The notes below the pieces were generated by a model, which saw nothing but the letters and a program-made list of their open reading frames with translations, was not told where the DNA came from and made no database searches. The translations under genes and the position numbers were made by a program. Shown here piece by piece: positions 44,336 through 54,873 of a stretch of 64,000 bases of DNA (its first letter is position 1; every line of letters begins with the position of its first letter). The DNA comes from Rhyacophila brunnea (Eukaryota; Arthropoda; Insecta; Trichoptera; Rhyacophilidae): contig JAGYXB010000375.1 in assembly GCA_022495005.1 (NCBI GenBank), positions 806,001 through 870,000 of the forward strand. Reading direction: 5' to 3'.

Positions 44336-44790
44336 TAAATCAACGCGCCCTATCACTAGTCCCTTCACCTAAACGTACCATAGGTATCCAATATGAAGCA
44401 TCAGCAGTTTTGGACACCTGTGAATGTCTCAGCGCATCTATTCTATACACAAGACTGCTATTTGCAGCTATCGAGGGTAGTATTGAGGCGGTTAATTGTT
44501 ACAATAAGTTAACCGTCTGAACTGTCAAAAAGTGCTATGCTTTAACAGTACCTCTCTTGGCCGTGTTAACTTTTAGAACGAGATAGACAGTTTTCACAGT
44601 TTAGACGGCTAACTTATTATAACAATTATAATACCTCGATACGTAAATATGATAAACACCCTCGATAGCCGCGCGATAGCAACATTGCCTATATAATAGA
44701 TTCGCAGGAGCAGATACCCAAGAATGAGGTTACCACGTACTTAAGTGTGCTTTGTTCACGGAGACTTAATCAAAAATAAGTGACCATGGG
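44336..44790. repeat. Older repeat containing a MITE
   Basis: GAAGCATCAGCAG (44396) and GCAGATACCCAAGAATGAGG (44710) match 14126-14185 without the 272-bp MITE between them. Coding origin unknown. Confidence 0.55.
44430..44707. mobile_element. MITE with CGCATCTATTC ends and CAG duplication
   Basis: The element 44433-44704 starts CGCATCTATTCTATACACAA and ends with the imperfect inverse TATATAATAGATTCG. CAG flanks both sides, and the empty relative at 14158-14170 has a single CAG. Internal words GCGAGATAGACGGTTTT-like and GGCGGTTAATTGTTACAATA are shared with 58056-58353 and 62695-62850. Confidence 0.8.
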
Positions 44791-44873
44791 ATAGAGGAGC
44801 ACGGCGAACTAACAAAAAACAAATGATTCGAATAAATAAATATACCTAATAACATAATATTGTATATTTTGTA

Positions 44874-44965
44874 TCAGTTGACAGTTTCCCATTGAAGCGA
44901 ACGAAAGTGTTCCTAATAATTATTGTTAAAATGTGTGGAATAAGTACCTACTACATATTGTTATT
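44874..44965 (+). repeat. Possible Penelope-like terminal sequence
   Basis: CAGTTGACAGTTTCCCATTG, GCGAACGAAAGTGTTCCTAA and GTGTGGAATAAGTAC follow the order of the arm at 38050-38120. Confidence 0.45.
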
Positions 44966-45414
44966 TGTATTATTTTAATTAACACTTATATAGCTACATA
45001 CGATTTATTCCCAATGTATAGTCAATTGCTACCCTGTGGGACGCAGCGGGTTCAAAATGAGTTGAAATTTGAGTACAAATCAAATTATTTACTTAATAAA
45101 TATTGAAAAATGGCGGCCGATGTCGACAATAAAATTCATAATGCTTGCAGCATACATTAGTAAACATTAAAATATTACACAACAACAATATAACAAAATC
45201 CATTAGTTTCATACAATAGAAGCAGTAAAATTAATAACCTTTTATTAGAATGAGTAAATAATAGCATCGTGCAGGGGATTTAATGAACTTAGTGCCATAC
45301 TATCTAACATCTGGAGGTCTAGAGTTAATCTGCAATTTATTTGGCATTTACTACTCTGCGATATCGATCGAAATCAAATGCCAAATTTTCAACAAAGCTC
45401 TCAACGTTAAATTA
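44966..45414. other. Unassigned AT-rich DNA
   Basis: Nothing recognised. Confidence 0.35.
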
Positions 45415-45860
45415 ATATATATATATATTTTGTGATTTTACCGAGGCTTTAACTGCGAGTCGCTGTCATATCTCCTCTTCTCTTCTAGAAGGGGATCCGT
45501 CGATCAGGTCGTCACTCCTGTTCTGTTAAATAAATTTACAATTTTGCCTAGCTCTTCCGTCTTACCCACCGCCAGGACACCCTTCAATTCGTCGACATTC
45601 TCATAGATATCCGCAATTCGCAGCTGTACTCTGTGAAGTTCATATTTAGGGCATTGTAGTGCTATATGTACAATGTCCTCTAAAACATGACATTCATCGC
45701 AGAGCTGCGATTCGCTTCTTCCCATGAGGATATCAAATCTTTTGCCCATTGTGTGCCCTGTTCTTAGCCTCAGTATTAACTTAAGCTCATTCCTCGTCAA
45801 AGGAGACTCTACAAACCAGGGCACCTCTCGTGGTGATGGTAGATTAGACTTACTCCATTT
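45415..45860 (-). pseudogene. LINE polyprotein C-terminus with 3' UTR
   Basis: The minus frame runs from about 45845 to a stop at 45504-45506. LTRNELKLILRLRTGHTMGK is followed by the cysteine-histidine cluster CDECHVLEDIVHIALQCPKY, as in the region behind the RNase H or reverse transcriptase of insect LINEs. The 80-bp tail (45503-45425) ends in a (TA)n run at 45414-45428, possibly the simple-repeat tail of the insertion. The 5' part is absent. No frameshift in the remaining part. Confidence 0.7.
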
Positions 45861-45994
45861 CCCATTTTCTAATGCTGCCTATTTTATTATGTTATTGCAG
45901 TATGTCAAGCAGTGCATAGCATAGTTAAAACAAAGCGCAGTGCTACGGTAGTTCACACGCTTCAAAACCACAAGCAGTTTCAGTATTTGCATAG
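45861..45994. other. Unassigned spacer
   Basis: Nothing recognised. Confidence 0.3.
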
Positions 45995-46085
45995 CAGTGG
46001 CGAGGGGTGGAGGTAGACTGTTAAGATTCTTATCTTAATAAACTTAAAATCAGTCATACTTATTTGTTACGTTACCTATTTTAAT
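45995..46085. mobile_element. CAGTGGCG MITE, left end only
   Basis: CAGTGGCGAGGGGTGGAGGT, then AATCAGTCATACTTATTTG. The rest of the element is missing. Confidence 0.65.
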
Positions 46086-46214
46086 TAACTCGTGGTTGAT
46101 ACAAGAAATTCTTATCAAATTGCGGTAATTTTGACTATAGGTTTTTTGTGTATCAATTGTGCACTAAATACTAACCGAGTCCGGATCTCTCCAAATTGTA
46201 GTTATAACGTACTT

Positions 46215-46412
46215 GCACTTGCTAATAATTTAAGATATGATGCCGGTAGCTTAATTGGTAAAGCACAGTGGTTACATGGTAAATTCCAGTCATGCGTCGT
46301 ATTTTTTTTCGAAAAAGATTTTTTCTAGCAGGCATATGCATTCATTTCACATTCAATATAAATAATGTTACATTCGCAAGTCTTGTGAATCATTCGTTGA
46401 ATAAAAGAAATG
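46215..46412 (+). mobile_element. tRNA-core inverted-repeat element, right half
   Basis: The core GATGCCGGTAGCTTAATTGG, TAAAGCACAGTGGTTACATG has lost its B box region to a deletion. The right arm includes TTTCGAAAAAGATTTTTTCT and the outer arm GTTACATTCGCAAGTCTTGT...GTTGAATAAAAGAAATGG. Confidence 0.7.
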
Positions 46413-46424
46413 GTTGACAATATT

Positions 46425-46610
46425 AAACATACATAATCTTTGAAAACACTTCTGAGAAAATATATACAAATATCAATAGAAACAATCTTTTGGAAAAAAG
46501 TAAGACACCCCGCAGGAATGCATCTCTCGGGCTTCGCGCCCACGCACATAGACCACTATGCTAAAGGTACCATACTTAATTAAGACAGATTTTAACTATA
46601 AATATAATAT
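46425..46610 (-). mobile_element. tRNA-core inverted-repeat element, adjacent copy
   Basis: The inner arm ACATACATAATCTTTGAAAA to GAAAAAAGTAAGACACCC is followed by a minus-strand core with TTTAGCATAGTGGTCTATGT and a damaged B box (GATGCATTCCTGCGGGG). The leader complement TTAATTAAGACAGATTTTAA comes last. It lies end to end with the previous copy. Confidence 0.7.
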
Positions 46611-46805
46611 AAAAAGCCTTTTTATTTCTTACAAACAAAAGTAAATGACAGTTAAATGACTATATCTAATGATTATATTATATATAACCTCTGAATATAT
46701 CTATTATATATATATATATATATGGTTGTATTATCTACTTATTTTCGAGTTTATATAATATTAATTATTATTATTTTTTTATATTTTTTGTATAATACAT
46801 ATATA
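46611..46805. repeat. AT-rich stretch with (TA)n run
   Basis: A (TA)n run lies at 46706-46722; the second mariner inserted into TA-rich sequence just after it. Confidence 0.6.
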
Positions 46806-48100
46806 TACGAGGGTGGGTCAATAATTCCTTAGAAAAAAGCATTAAAACAGTTTTTATTTTTGTATTTTTTTTTTATTTCTCAACATAATCTCCTTGGAGC
46901 TCAATACACTTGGTTAGACGTTTCTCAATTTTTTTTAAACCGTCAGAAAAATAAGTTTTCGGAAGGTCCTCAAAATAAGCATTTGTCCGATCGATGACTT
47001 CTTCATTTGAAAAAAAACGTTGTCCACTTAGCCATTTTTTTTAGTTTGGGAAAAGGAAAAAGTCACTGGCTAAATCTGGCGAATACGGTCGGTGGTCGAC
47101 CAATTCGAACTTCAATTCTTCAATTTTAGCCATTGATCGTAAACATGTGTGAACACGGGCATTGTCCTGATGAAAGAGGATTTTTTTCCTGTTTAAATGA
47201 GGCCGTTTTTCTTCAATTTTGTTTTTTAGCTGGTCCAATAAAGATGCATAATAATCCCCTGTTATTGTTTTTCCTTTTTCCAAATAGTCAACGAAAATAA
47301 TTCCACGTGCATCCCAAAATACAGTAGCCATAACCTTACCAGCTGATTTTACGGTTTTCGCCTTCTTTGGACATGGTTCGCCTTTCGCAATCCACTGCTT
47401 TGACTGTTCTTTCGTCTCGGGAGTATAGTGGTGTATCCATGTTTCATCTACAGTCACAAAGCGACGAAAAAATTCATCCGGATTGCGTTGCATGAGCGAC
47501 AACAGGGCTTTAGAGGCCACCACCCTATTGCGTTTATTGTCGACTGTGAGCAAACGCGGCACCCATCTTGCAGAAATATTTTTCATGCCCAATTTGTCAT
47601 GTAAAATAGAAATGACGCTACCTTTTGAGATCCCTGTAACCTCAATTATCTCACTCAACTTTAATCTTCGGTCACTTAATACCATATCGTGGATTTTATT
47701 GATCATTTCTGGTGTAGTCACCTCTACAGGACGTCCTGAGCGTGGTTCATCCTTTGTTGATGTACGACCACGTTTAAATTCATTTAACCAGTTATAAATA
47801 GTTGCAAGTGAAGGAGCAGATATGCCGTGAACTAAATCCAACTCATTTTTTATTTCCTTTGCTGTTAACCCTTTTATATTAAAATGTTTAATAACAGCTC
47901 TAAACTCAATTTTCTCCATTTTTTTTTCCACAAGCAAATTTTTTTTTTAAATGTACGAGAAACACACAACAACCCGACCAATCTGATTGAAACTCCGCAG
48001 CATACTGAATCGGTAGTGCCGCTGCATGAAAACAAACCGCTTACAGTACTAGTCGCGCCACCTGTTGGCTTTTCTAAGGACTTATTGACCCACCCTCGTA
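46806..48100 (-). mobile_element. mariner transposon, copy 2
   Basis: The element 46808-48098 (1291 bp) lies between TA duplications. Ends match copy 1. It lies on the opposite strand, about 20 kb from copy 1, and differs from it by only scattered changes, so both inserted recently. Confidence 0.95.
46873..47919 (-). pseudogene. mariner D34D transposase, stop-containing copy
   Basis: Reads MEKIEFRAVIKHF from 47919 without frameshift through the DNA-binding domain, DETWIHHY and HQDNARVHT. At the third catalytic motif three bases are missing compared with copy 1, so DLAPSD becomes DLASD. Soon after, a TTA leucine codon is TAA (47041-47043). The remaining 55 residues to YVEK stay in frame. The single frameshift of copy 1 is absent here, so the two copies died independently. 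Confidence 0.92.
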
Positions 48101-48424
48101 TTAAGATTTTTTTTTGTATATAATACTATTAGATAATGTTTATGAATTGAAAAATGGTAAGTATTTAGTTTGTTTAGTTTGTAGGCCTCCTCCAAAGTGT
48201 TAATCTCTGGCCTCTCTGGTTTCTTTCTCCAAACCCGTTTGATTTCGTAGCTAAGTATTCGTCTTTCTGGGTTGGCTTATTTTTGCATTTAGGTCGCCCA
48301 TTTTGACTAATGGCTCTTAATAATACTCCCTGAAGCGTTTTCTAAATAGAGCTACTATCAACTTTTGTTTTTATAATAAAAGTAGGTATTACTTTAACAA
48401 TTAATAATTATTATTAACGTCTTT
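48101..48424. other. Unassigned DNA
   Basis: Nothing recognised. Confidence 0.35.
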
Positions 48425-48572
48425 TTTCGGGGTGTCTTACTTTTTTCAAAAATATTTTTTCTATTGGTTTTAATATACCTATTGTGTTTTCAAAAATTAT
48501 GTATGTTCAATAATTAGAATGCTACATTCTTAAATCTTGTCGATTATTGGTTGAATAAAAAAGTAATTAATT
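48425..48572 (+). mobile_element. tRNA-core inverted-repeat family, right arm only
   Basis: GGGTGTCTTACTTTTTTCAA, TTTTCAAAAATTATGTATGT, GCTACATTCTTAAATCTTGT, GGTTGAATAAAAAAG: inner and outer right arms without the core. Confidence 0.7.
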
Positions 48573-50224
48573 AAAAATTATTAGCAAGTTCAAGGTAGCT
48601 AAAACAGCAAAATATAATAAAATAAAAGAAATGGGTTATATTATTATATTAATCTACATAATATCCTCGGCAAATCGAAGAAGTTGCACGACTTTATTAT
48701 ATACACCGTTTACTTACATAAGAGTGGAGCAAGTTTGTGAGAAAAGTGTAGGAAATATTACTTTTTATTTACATGACTTAGAGCGCAGACACACGGAATT
48801 GCAGTCGACTGCCCGTGTGCCTGCGTCCTTATGAAGGAAATTCAACAAAGCCCTGCGGTAATGTACTGCGATAGATCATAATATATTGACCATTCCATAT
48901 AATGAACATTGTGTCACTGTAGCTAGGTGCCCAGTATAAAACAGATGTCTTAGAAATTAATAGAGGCAGCCAGTCGTGTGCAGTCACTTATAATCGTCAT
49001 TATTTCAGTCGTCAAGGCAATAATTATTTTAGTACCGGACTAATAGTGAAAGTAACTACTTCAAAGTGAAAGAGAGATCATTTGAAACCTTCAGTAAAGC
49101 TGTGTTCACCATTATTTATGGTCATCATCATTCTAACAAATTCTAAACAAATTCTGGAACAAGGTTTACGTCTTTAGTGTGGAGAAATATGGAATAAACT
49201 TAAACACGTATTGTTGAAGAATATGCTATTTTAAATAATTGCGTCTGTTTGGGTAATTATATGCATTAAGCGTTGTCACGTAGACAAAACGCGAGTTAAA
49301 TATTGGTAACATTTGGAGAGACTCAGAGCGCAATTAATGACTTTCCCCCCTTTAAGTTGTAGATTCAATTGATATTTTTTTTTGTTTTTGACTCGTTTGA
49401 AAAAGAAATAGTACAATATTATTGTTATGTCCGCGATCGACCAAAAATGCCTTTGCGATCGACGCACTGGCCATCCCTGGTATAAGTGAACGTGTCTTGA
49501 GAGAATTCATCCGCATGTAAGAAACGTGTCATGACTTACCACTACCTCGTACAGAGATCTACCGTTCATTTAAAAGTGACATCAAGGCTTAACCATAACC
49601 CGAAACTGACTGCACGGTATTCCCTTTCAGCAACAAACTGTCTTATTCTTTATGTTGTGTCATTGAAATTTTATTTAAAAACTTGCAGTACTTTGCAGTA
49701 TACGAAGTGTGCTGTCAAAATAGTTTCTAGTATTTATTCACAGGTGCTATCATTAATTTATTAAGTGTTGCCATCATGCATTTAAGGGTTAAGGTGGCAC
49801 TATTAAAAAACAATACTATAATGTTAAATAGCCACCGCTACAAGCTAAGTATTTGGTAATAAACAAGATAATATACCTACTAAGAGCATAATTATATATA
49901 TATAAACAATTCTGAGGAATACATAATATGATTATATACCTAATAGTATGGCCATTACGTGATTTTTTGCCACTTGAATTCATTCGAAAGACGTATCCAC
50001 AACAGCATCACCGCATTCAACGCACGCCTTACAAAAATCAATCTGTGTAAATTGCGCAGTCGCTTTCAACCATCGGCAAACGACTCAGATATTGGCAACA
50101 AATACAAAATAATATCAAACTAAAAATCGTTTAGAATGTAAGATAACTACATTCTCATTCAATCAATATGGACAATTATAATCGAAGAACATGTTACTTA
50201 AATAAATATAAAGTTACAAAATAA
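48573..50224. other. Mostly unassigned DNA
   Basis: A short hairpin with arms GCGCAGACACACGG and CCGTGTGCCTGCGT lies at 48783-48829. No gene recognised. Confidence 0.4.
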
Positions 50225-50663
50225 TTTACCCACAGATGGTGCTGGTAAGTTTTTGAAATTCAATTAAACCAAACCATCATAGTGGAGGTAGGCTGTGGAG
50301 ATTCGTCAAAAATAGTGTACACTTTTGTCAGCCATACTTAAATTTTGTCACTGAAATAAGAGTACAAATGCAGATGGTGTTGGTTAGTTTTTCTTTTAAT
50401 TCATGTTACCCTTACCTAAAGTTATTATACTTAGATCTATAAAATATCTAAAATTATGTCATTAAATCGTAGGTACGAATATGTTTTGAGTATTATCTAT
50501 TATGATTTGGCTGACGCTGGGCTTAATTAAATTTTAAAAACTAACCAACACTATCTGCAGTTTGTAGTCTTAGTTTTATTAAAACAAATACCTAAGACTA
50601 ACAAAGTTTAGTGCACACTATTTATGTCGGATCTCAACAGCCTATCTCCACCCTTCGTCACTG
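50225..50663. mobile_element. CAGTGGCG MITE, rearranged
   Basis: The right end is good (ACAAAGTTTAGTGCACACTA, CCTATCTCCACCCTTCG). The left end is preceded by a piece of internal arm (CAGATGGTGCTGGTAAG), so part of the left arm is duplicated or a second copy has been truncated. Confidence 0.65.
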
Positions 50664-51661
50664 CTGTTTCTTAAGGGTCGTCAAAATAAGTACATATATC
50701 AAGTCCTTGGGAAGTTGCTCCTGGGACACTTTCTTCGCAAATTTGAAGAGCGCATGACGTTCGTTACGCCACGGTATACGCCTGCATAACGGGTGTGGAG
50801 ACGCGGCGGATGGTAGAGGGAAAAGCAAGTAATAATATATTTTATAAATTCATTAAAAATGTTAAATTCTAATGTGAAAAAAGACAAGGTATCATATTGA
50901 TATATACCTACGTCTTTTTCTACAAAGTCAATAGATTATCTAGGGCTAGGCTATGCTCACAAAGATTGGTAGGTACCTACCCTTAATTCTTCGTTTTCGA
51001 CCTTCACACAGCACTCCGTCTCTAAAATTATAAAAGTCGCCAGAGCGGCTTTCGTGACTCGACGATTCAATATCTAGTTGGCAATCGCTGTGACGTCTAA
51101 TCCATCGCAAGCGATATTGCCCAATGGTAATTGAGAATCGTACACAAAATGTAAACCGAGTGCAGATGAAGAAGACTCGCGTCGAGTCCACATAAGGCCT
51201 CGCACACACACACATCTCATTACAATGTTGCAATATCCACTTTAAACTATTTGGGATGTTACAACACTTTTTATAAAATAAACAATTTACCGAAGCGCGG
51301 AGTACCTACGAAAACGGTTAATAGCATTATAGAAACGTGTTTACGCACTGCAATCATCGTTTTAACACGTTTATGATAGATGATATTAGTAATTAGCATT
51401 AATATTACATTAAAAACACAACGTAGAAAAAAATCGTGAAACAAGATAGTTGTTGATTGAACAAACTCGTGAATGACGCTATATGTCTTCAATACCAACG
51501 ATTTTCATTACACAGAGCCCTAAAATACTAGATATTGGGATGGGTTTATCCAAGTCTGTAATCAAACCACAAATAACTACCCTTTACTATTATGAGTAAA
51601 TTTTAATTTGTAATGGAAAATTTGACGGATACTATGTTACTATATAATGTTATACTTGAGG
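50664..51661. other. Unassigned DNA
   Basis: A 95-residue minus-strand frame (51233-50946) has no motif. No repeat was noticed. Confidence 0.35.
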
Positions 51662-51819
51662 CAGTAGTGAAGGATGGAGGTAAGCTGTTCAGATTCGAAA
51701 TAAATAGTGCACACTAAACTTCATCATTCAAACGTATTGGTTTTCATTGAACTAATACTACAGTCAACAGTGTGTAGATAGTTTTCGAATTCAATTAAAC
51801 CTTGCCTAATCCAAGACAT

Positions 51820-52042
51820 GGACTTGAGTCACGGATACCGAGAAGATCCTCGAAGGAAACCCAGGGGGGAAAAGGCCAACGGGAAAGCCACGCACACGAT
51901 GGGGTGATAAAATTACAAAAGATGCCCATCAGCTGCTAAAAATCGGAAACTGGAAAAGACGTGCGGAGGACCGGTCCGGCTGGAGGACGGCGGTGGAGGG
52001 GGCCAGGGTTCGACTTGAGCTGTAGCGCCATCGAAGAAGGAG
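51820..52042 (+). pseudogene. 5'-truncated RTE-like LINE with 12-bp target duplication
   Basis: The frame 51852-52025 reads GNPGGKRPTGKPRTRWGDKI, TKDAHQLLKIGNWKRRAEDR and ends RLEL, the typical end of an RTE-type polyprotein. The insert is flanked by an exact AATCCAAGACAT (51808-51819, 52043-52054). Its 3' end is GAAGAAGGAG, a short tandem tail instead of poly(A). The frame is intact, so it probably arrived already truncated. Confidence 0.88.
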
Positions 52043-52168
52043 AATCCAAGACATAGGTAGTAGATAAAAATCAAAAAATATTCGTTTATCTATAAAATAT
52101 CTAAAATGATGTATGGCTTAATGGCATAGAAGAATATTTTTATCAATTATGGTTTGCTTTAGGCAGAG

Positions 52169-52757
52169 CTTAAGGGGGGACATGCTCAGCGTATGTCAAA
52201 ATGGAGCTTTTATGTTATTTTCCAAGCATGATCCTGGACATTCCTCAAACGTTGTAGATAATCTATTTACATAATTTTGAACGCGCGTTAACATGATCTT
52301 ACTCCCTACTTCATTTATCGTTTGTCAATTTATGGCTACGGCCGTATGTTGTAGCTTAACCACTGGGGAAAGCCTAAAGAAATGGCGTATTTCAAAAAAA
52401 CACTACCATATTCTTAGGTCAATGATTATTACAAAGCAATCATTATTCATGGGATGTTTATTACACTTGAATGGTCAAAGACATAGCTTATAATTAGTAT
52501 CTTTAGAATTATCTTCAAATGTGTTAATCTTGCCCATTTTTTGAATAATAAAATGCCTAATTCTTGTCAAATTTGGGATCACAGAGATTATCAATATAAT
52601 TTTTTATTGTAAATATTTCACTATAATAATGTCGACATAAATTTTACTAATGGTTTTATAAATGCTTTTAAAAATTAATAAATATAAAAAATCTTAACAC
52701 CACTTCACATGGACGTACTGAAATATGACTATATTCTAAAACATTAGAGCGAGAGGT
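52169..52757. repeat. TTAA-flanked repeat, copy 3, rearranged
   Basis: 52173-52276 reads in the sense of copy 1 (GGGACATGCTCAGCGTATGT). From 52278 the sequence flips to the sense of copy 2 (GCGCGTTAACATGATCTTAC) and ends at GCGAGAGG. Thus an end and an internal part of one family lie head to head. Its GATAATCTATTT shows the Helitron's empty site. Confidence 0.7.
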
Positions 52758-52982
52758 AAAACAAATACGAATGACTGGAAAAGTGTGCACTATTTTTGTC
52801 GGATCGCCCATAGCATACCCAAACTATTATGGTTTGGTTTAGGCAGGGTTTAATTGATTTTTAAAAACTAACCAGCACCATATGAAAAATGTATTCTTAG
52901 TTCAATGAAAACAAATAAGTATGACTGACAAAGTTTAGTGGACCATTTATGTCAAATTTTACTCTCCGCCTCCCGCAACTGA

Positions 52983-53479
52983 TTTGAAGCATACTTAATT
53001 TAGTGATATTTGACGGTCACCATACAAAAATCAATTATAAATATTCAACAATTAAATCAATACTAAAAATACAGGGTGACCGCGCGCACCTGTGCAGACC
53101 GGGTCCTCCAAAACCACATGCGACTTAGCCGTGACAGTGTGACTGAGTGACCTGGAAGATAAGGCAGGCGCAAAAGACCGAGGTCAATAAATCGTCCGAT
53201 GTGTCTATGCTCTGCTACTGACCAACGGACGATCAACGAACGAATAAAAAAATCGAGCTCTCAAAAGTCAAAAGTTGTGATTATCGTAGTGTCGTCCAAT
53301 AAGCTTGATTTTTTTGTTTTGTTATTTACATGTAGATTTGCATAACATAATAATAATATTATGTCAGTGAAAACACAAGTTGTACGTATTATTTTAAGAA
53401 TTTCAAAATTCGAAGTTGCTAAATCTCTCATATTCTAATATGTAAATAAACAAATTAATCAATAAAAAGGTTTAACACA
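52983..53479. other. Unassigned DNA
   Basis: Nothing recognised. Confidence 0.35.
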
Positions 53480-53630
53480 GTTACCGGGTTTCGTTTGGTC
53501 CGAATGATTGCGTATTAATGTCAAATTGAACTTATGTAGTGGTTAACGGACGAATACACGGCGAGTAAAATATCAAACATGTTTGAAATCTAACGAACAT
53601 GGTCTGCAAACTTAAGTACTTACACAGATT
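53480..53630. repeat. Dispersed repeat, inverse partner at 59760-59905
   Basis: TCCGAATGATTGCGTATTAA, AATATCAAACATGTTTGAAA and TCTAACGAACATGGTCTGC match the complement of 59775-59905. Confidence 0.65.
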
Positions 53631-53885
53631 TGGGGTGCTCCATGCAAAAAAAAAGTCAGAAGACTGTAAATCGCCTGATGCCAATGAGGCCGTGCCAATG
53701 GAGAACAGGCATAAAAGTGCGGGACTTCTTCTGATTGATCACTGACAATGTTAGAACCAGGAAATTCTAAGTAGGTACACCCTACCCACCGTTGACAGAC
53801 GTCCCGATTTTTGAGGGACGTCCCGCTTTTTAGGAAAAAATAGATTGTCCGACGCGGGACACCTAAATTCACAATTAATCAACAA

Positions 53886-54158
53886 ATACATACAAATAAT
53901 TCTGAAAACACTCATGAGAAAATATAGCCAATAGAAAAAATCTTTTTTGAAAAAAGTAAAACACCCGGCAGGATCGAACCTGCGTCTCTTGACTATCGCG
54001 CCCTGTGCATTACCACTATGCTACGACTGTCATGCTTAATTGCGATAAATTTTAACTATTGGCCTTTTTAATACCTGCTCATAAGCGCTCTTATTCTGGT
54101 ACATTTTTTAAATCTTGTGAATTATTCGTTGCATAAAAGAAATAGTTAATTAAAAATG
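53886..54158 (-). mobile_element. tRNA-core inverted-repeat element inside the hAT remnant
   Basis: On the minus strand: outer arm AACTATTTCTTTTATGCAAC, leader AGTTAAAATTTATCGCAATT, a core with TCGTAGCATAGTGGTAATGC and perfect B box GGTTCGATCC, then GGGTGTTTTACTTTTTTCAA and GTGTTTTCAGAATTATTTG. The core is the best-kept of the GTAGCATAGTGG type. One outer arm is missing. Confidence 0.8.
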
Positions 54159-54179
54159 CAAATGAAATGTTTAGGTTAA

Positions 54180-54647
54180 GACAAAATACACAGCTATGTT
54201 TCATAACCATGAAGAACGAAATAAGTTTCCAAAGTATAGAGAATGCGGTATCTATATTAAATTTGACTGGGGAAGTAGATATGGCCCTGATGTATGAATA
54301 CTTTAACTCGCTGAAACCTTCAATTATGTGATTGTGAAAAATTCGATAATCAGCTGCACAGAAATGACATCAGTTATTCAAGTTATTCCCGGAAAAAGAT
54401 AAAAATATTTTCATGCCAATTTCATTTATTTTTACCAACATTTAATTGCTCTACCGAACGGGTATTTTCTCAGATGAATTTTTAATGGTCAAATGCAAGA
54501 AACATACGTTTTATTGAGTCGATGAAATCTGAATTACTTGTTCAATTTAACATGATATACCTACTCATGTGCTGAATTTTACCAATACATTAAGCAGCAG
54601 AAAGAAACTCTTCGGGAAGAAAAATCTTCAGCCAAGTACAAATAGGT
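54180..54647 (+). pseudogene. hAT transposase, C-terminal remnant
   Basis: Pieces in several frames: SILNLTGEVDMALMYEYFNS (54251-54325); then STERVFSQMNF, a stop, WSNARNIRFIESMKSELLVQ (about 54448-54550); then CAEFYQYIKQQKETLREEKS ending at TAG 54645-54647. S-x-E-R-x-F-S is the hallmark of the hAT dimerisation domain. Stops and frameshifts make it inactive. Confidence 0.7.
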
Positions 54648-54873
54648 AAGTGTAGGGGAAAAATATTGTTTAATATCAAGTATTATTTTGATAGTTAAAG
54701 AGTTTTGTAGTTTGTGTTGTAGGTATCATTAATTTATACTTATTGATATTAAGTATAGATATAAATAATATTGTACTATGCGTTTTTTAGATTGTCCCGC
54801 TTTTTGCTCCTAAATCTCGATTTTTTTTTGATTTCACATGGTAAAACTCCTGATTCTGTAAAATAGTTATCTG

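Larger units (their letters stand above)
51662..52982. mobile_element. CAGTGGCG MITE carrying two later insertions
   Basis: The left end CAGTAGTGAAGGATGGAGG starts at 51662 and the right end is near 52982 (GACTGACAAAGTTTAGTGG). The interior continues in order at 52055-52168 (TATAAAATATCTAAAATG) and 52758-52900. The two gaps are a LINE fragment (51820-52042) and a TTAA repeat (52169-52757). Confidence 0.75.
53790..54873 (+). mobile_element. hAT transposon remnant, hosting a tRNA-core element
   Basis: The right end (54780-54873) reads TTGTCCCGCTTTTTGCTCC to AAAATAGTTATCTG. Its complement matches the start of another copy at 55996 (CAGATAATTATTTTACC, GCGGGACAACC). Coding remains are at 54180-54647. 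The left part includes GGGACGTCCCGCTTTTTAGG (53815-53834), but a matching outer end is not seen. Confidence 0.6.

Noticed and set aside
46706..46722. (TA)n run as a promoter TATA element
   Set aside because: It is a simple repeat in AT-rich DNA next to a transposon insertion; no gene follows.
50946..51233. 95-residue minus-strand frame as a gene
   Set aside because: No recognisable domain or signal peptide and no context.
53243..53300. Possible exon near AACGAATAAAAAAATCGAGC
   Set aside because: No open frame of useful length and no splice signals in the right places.
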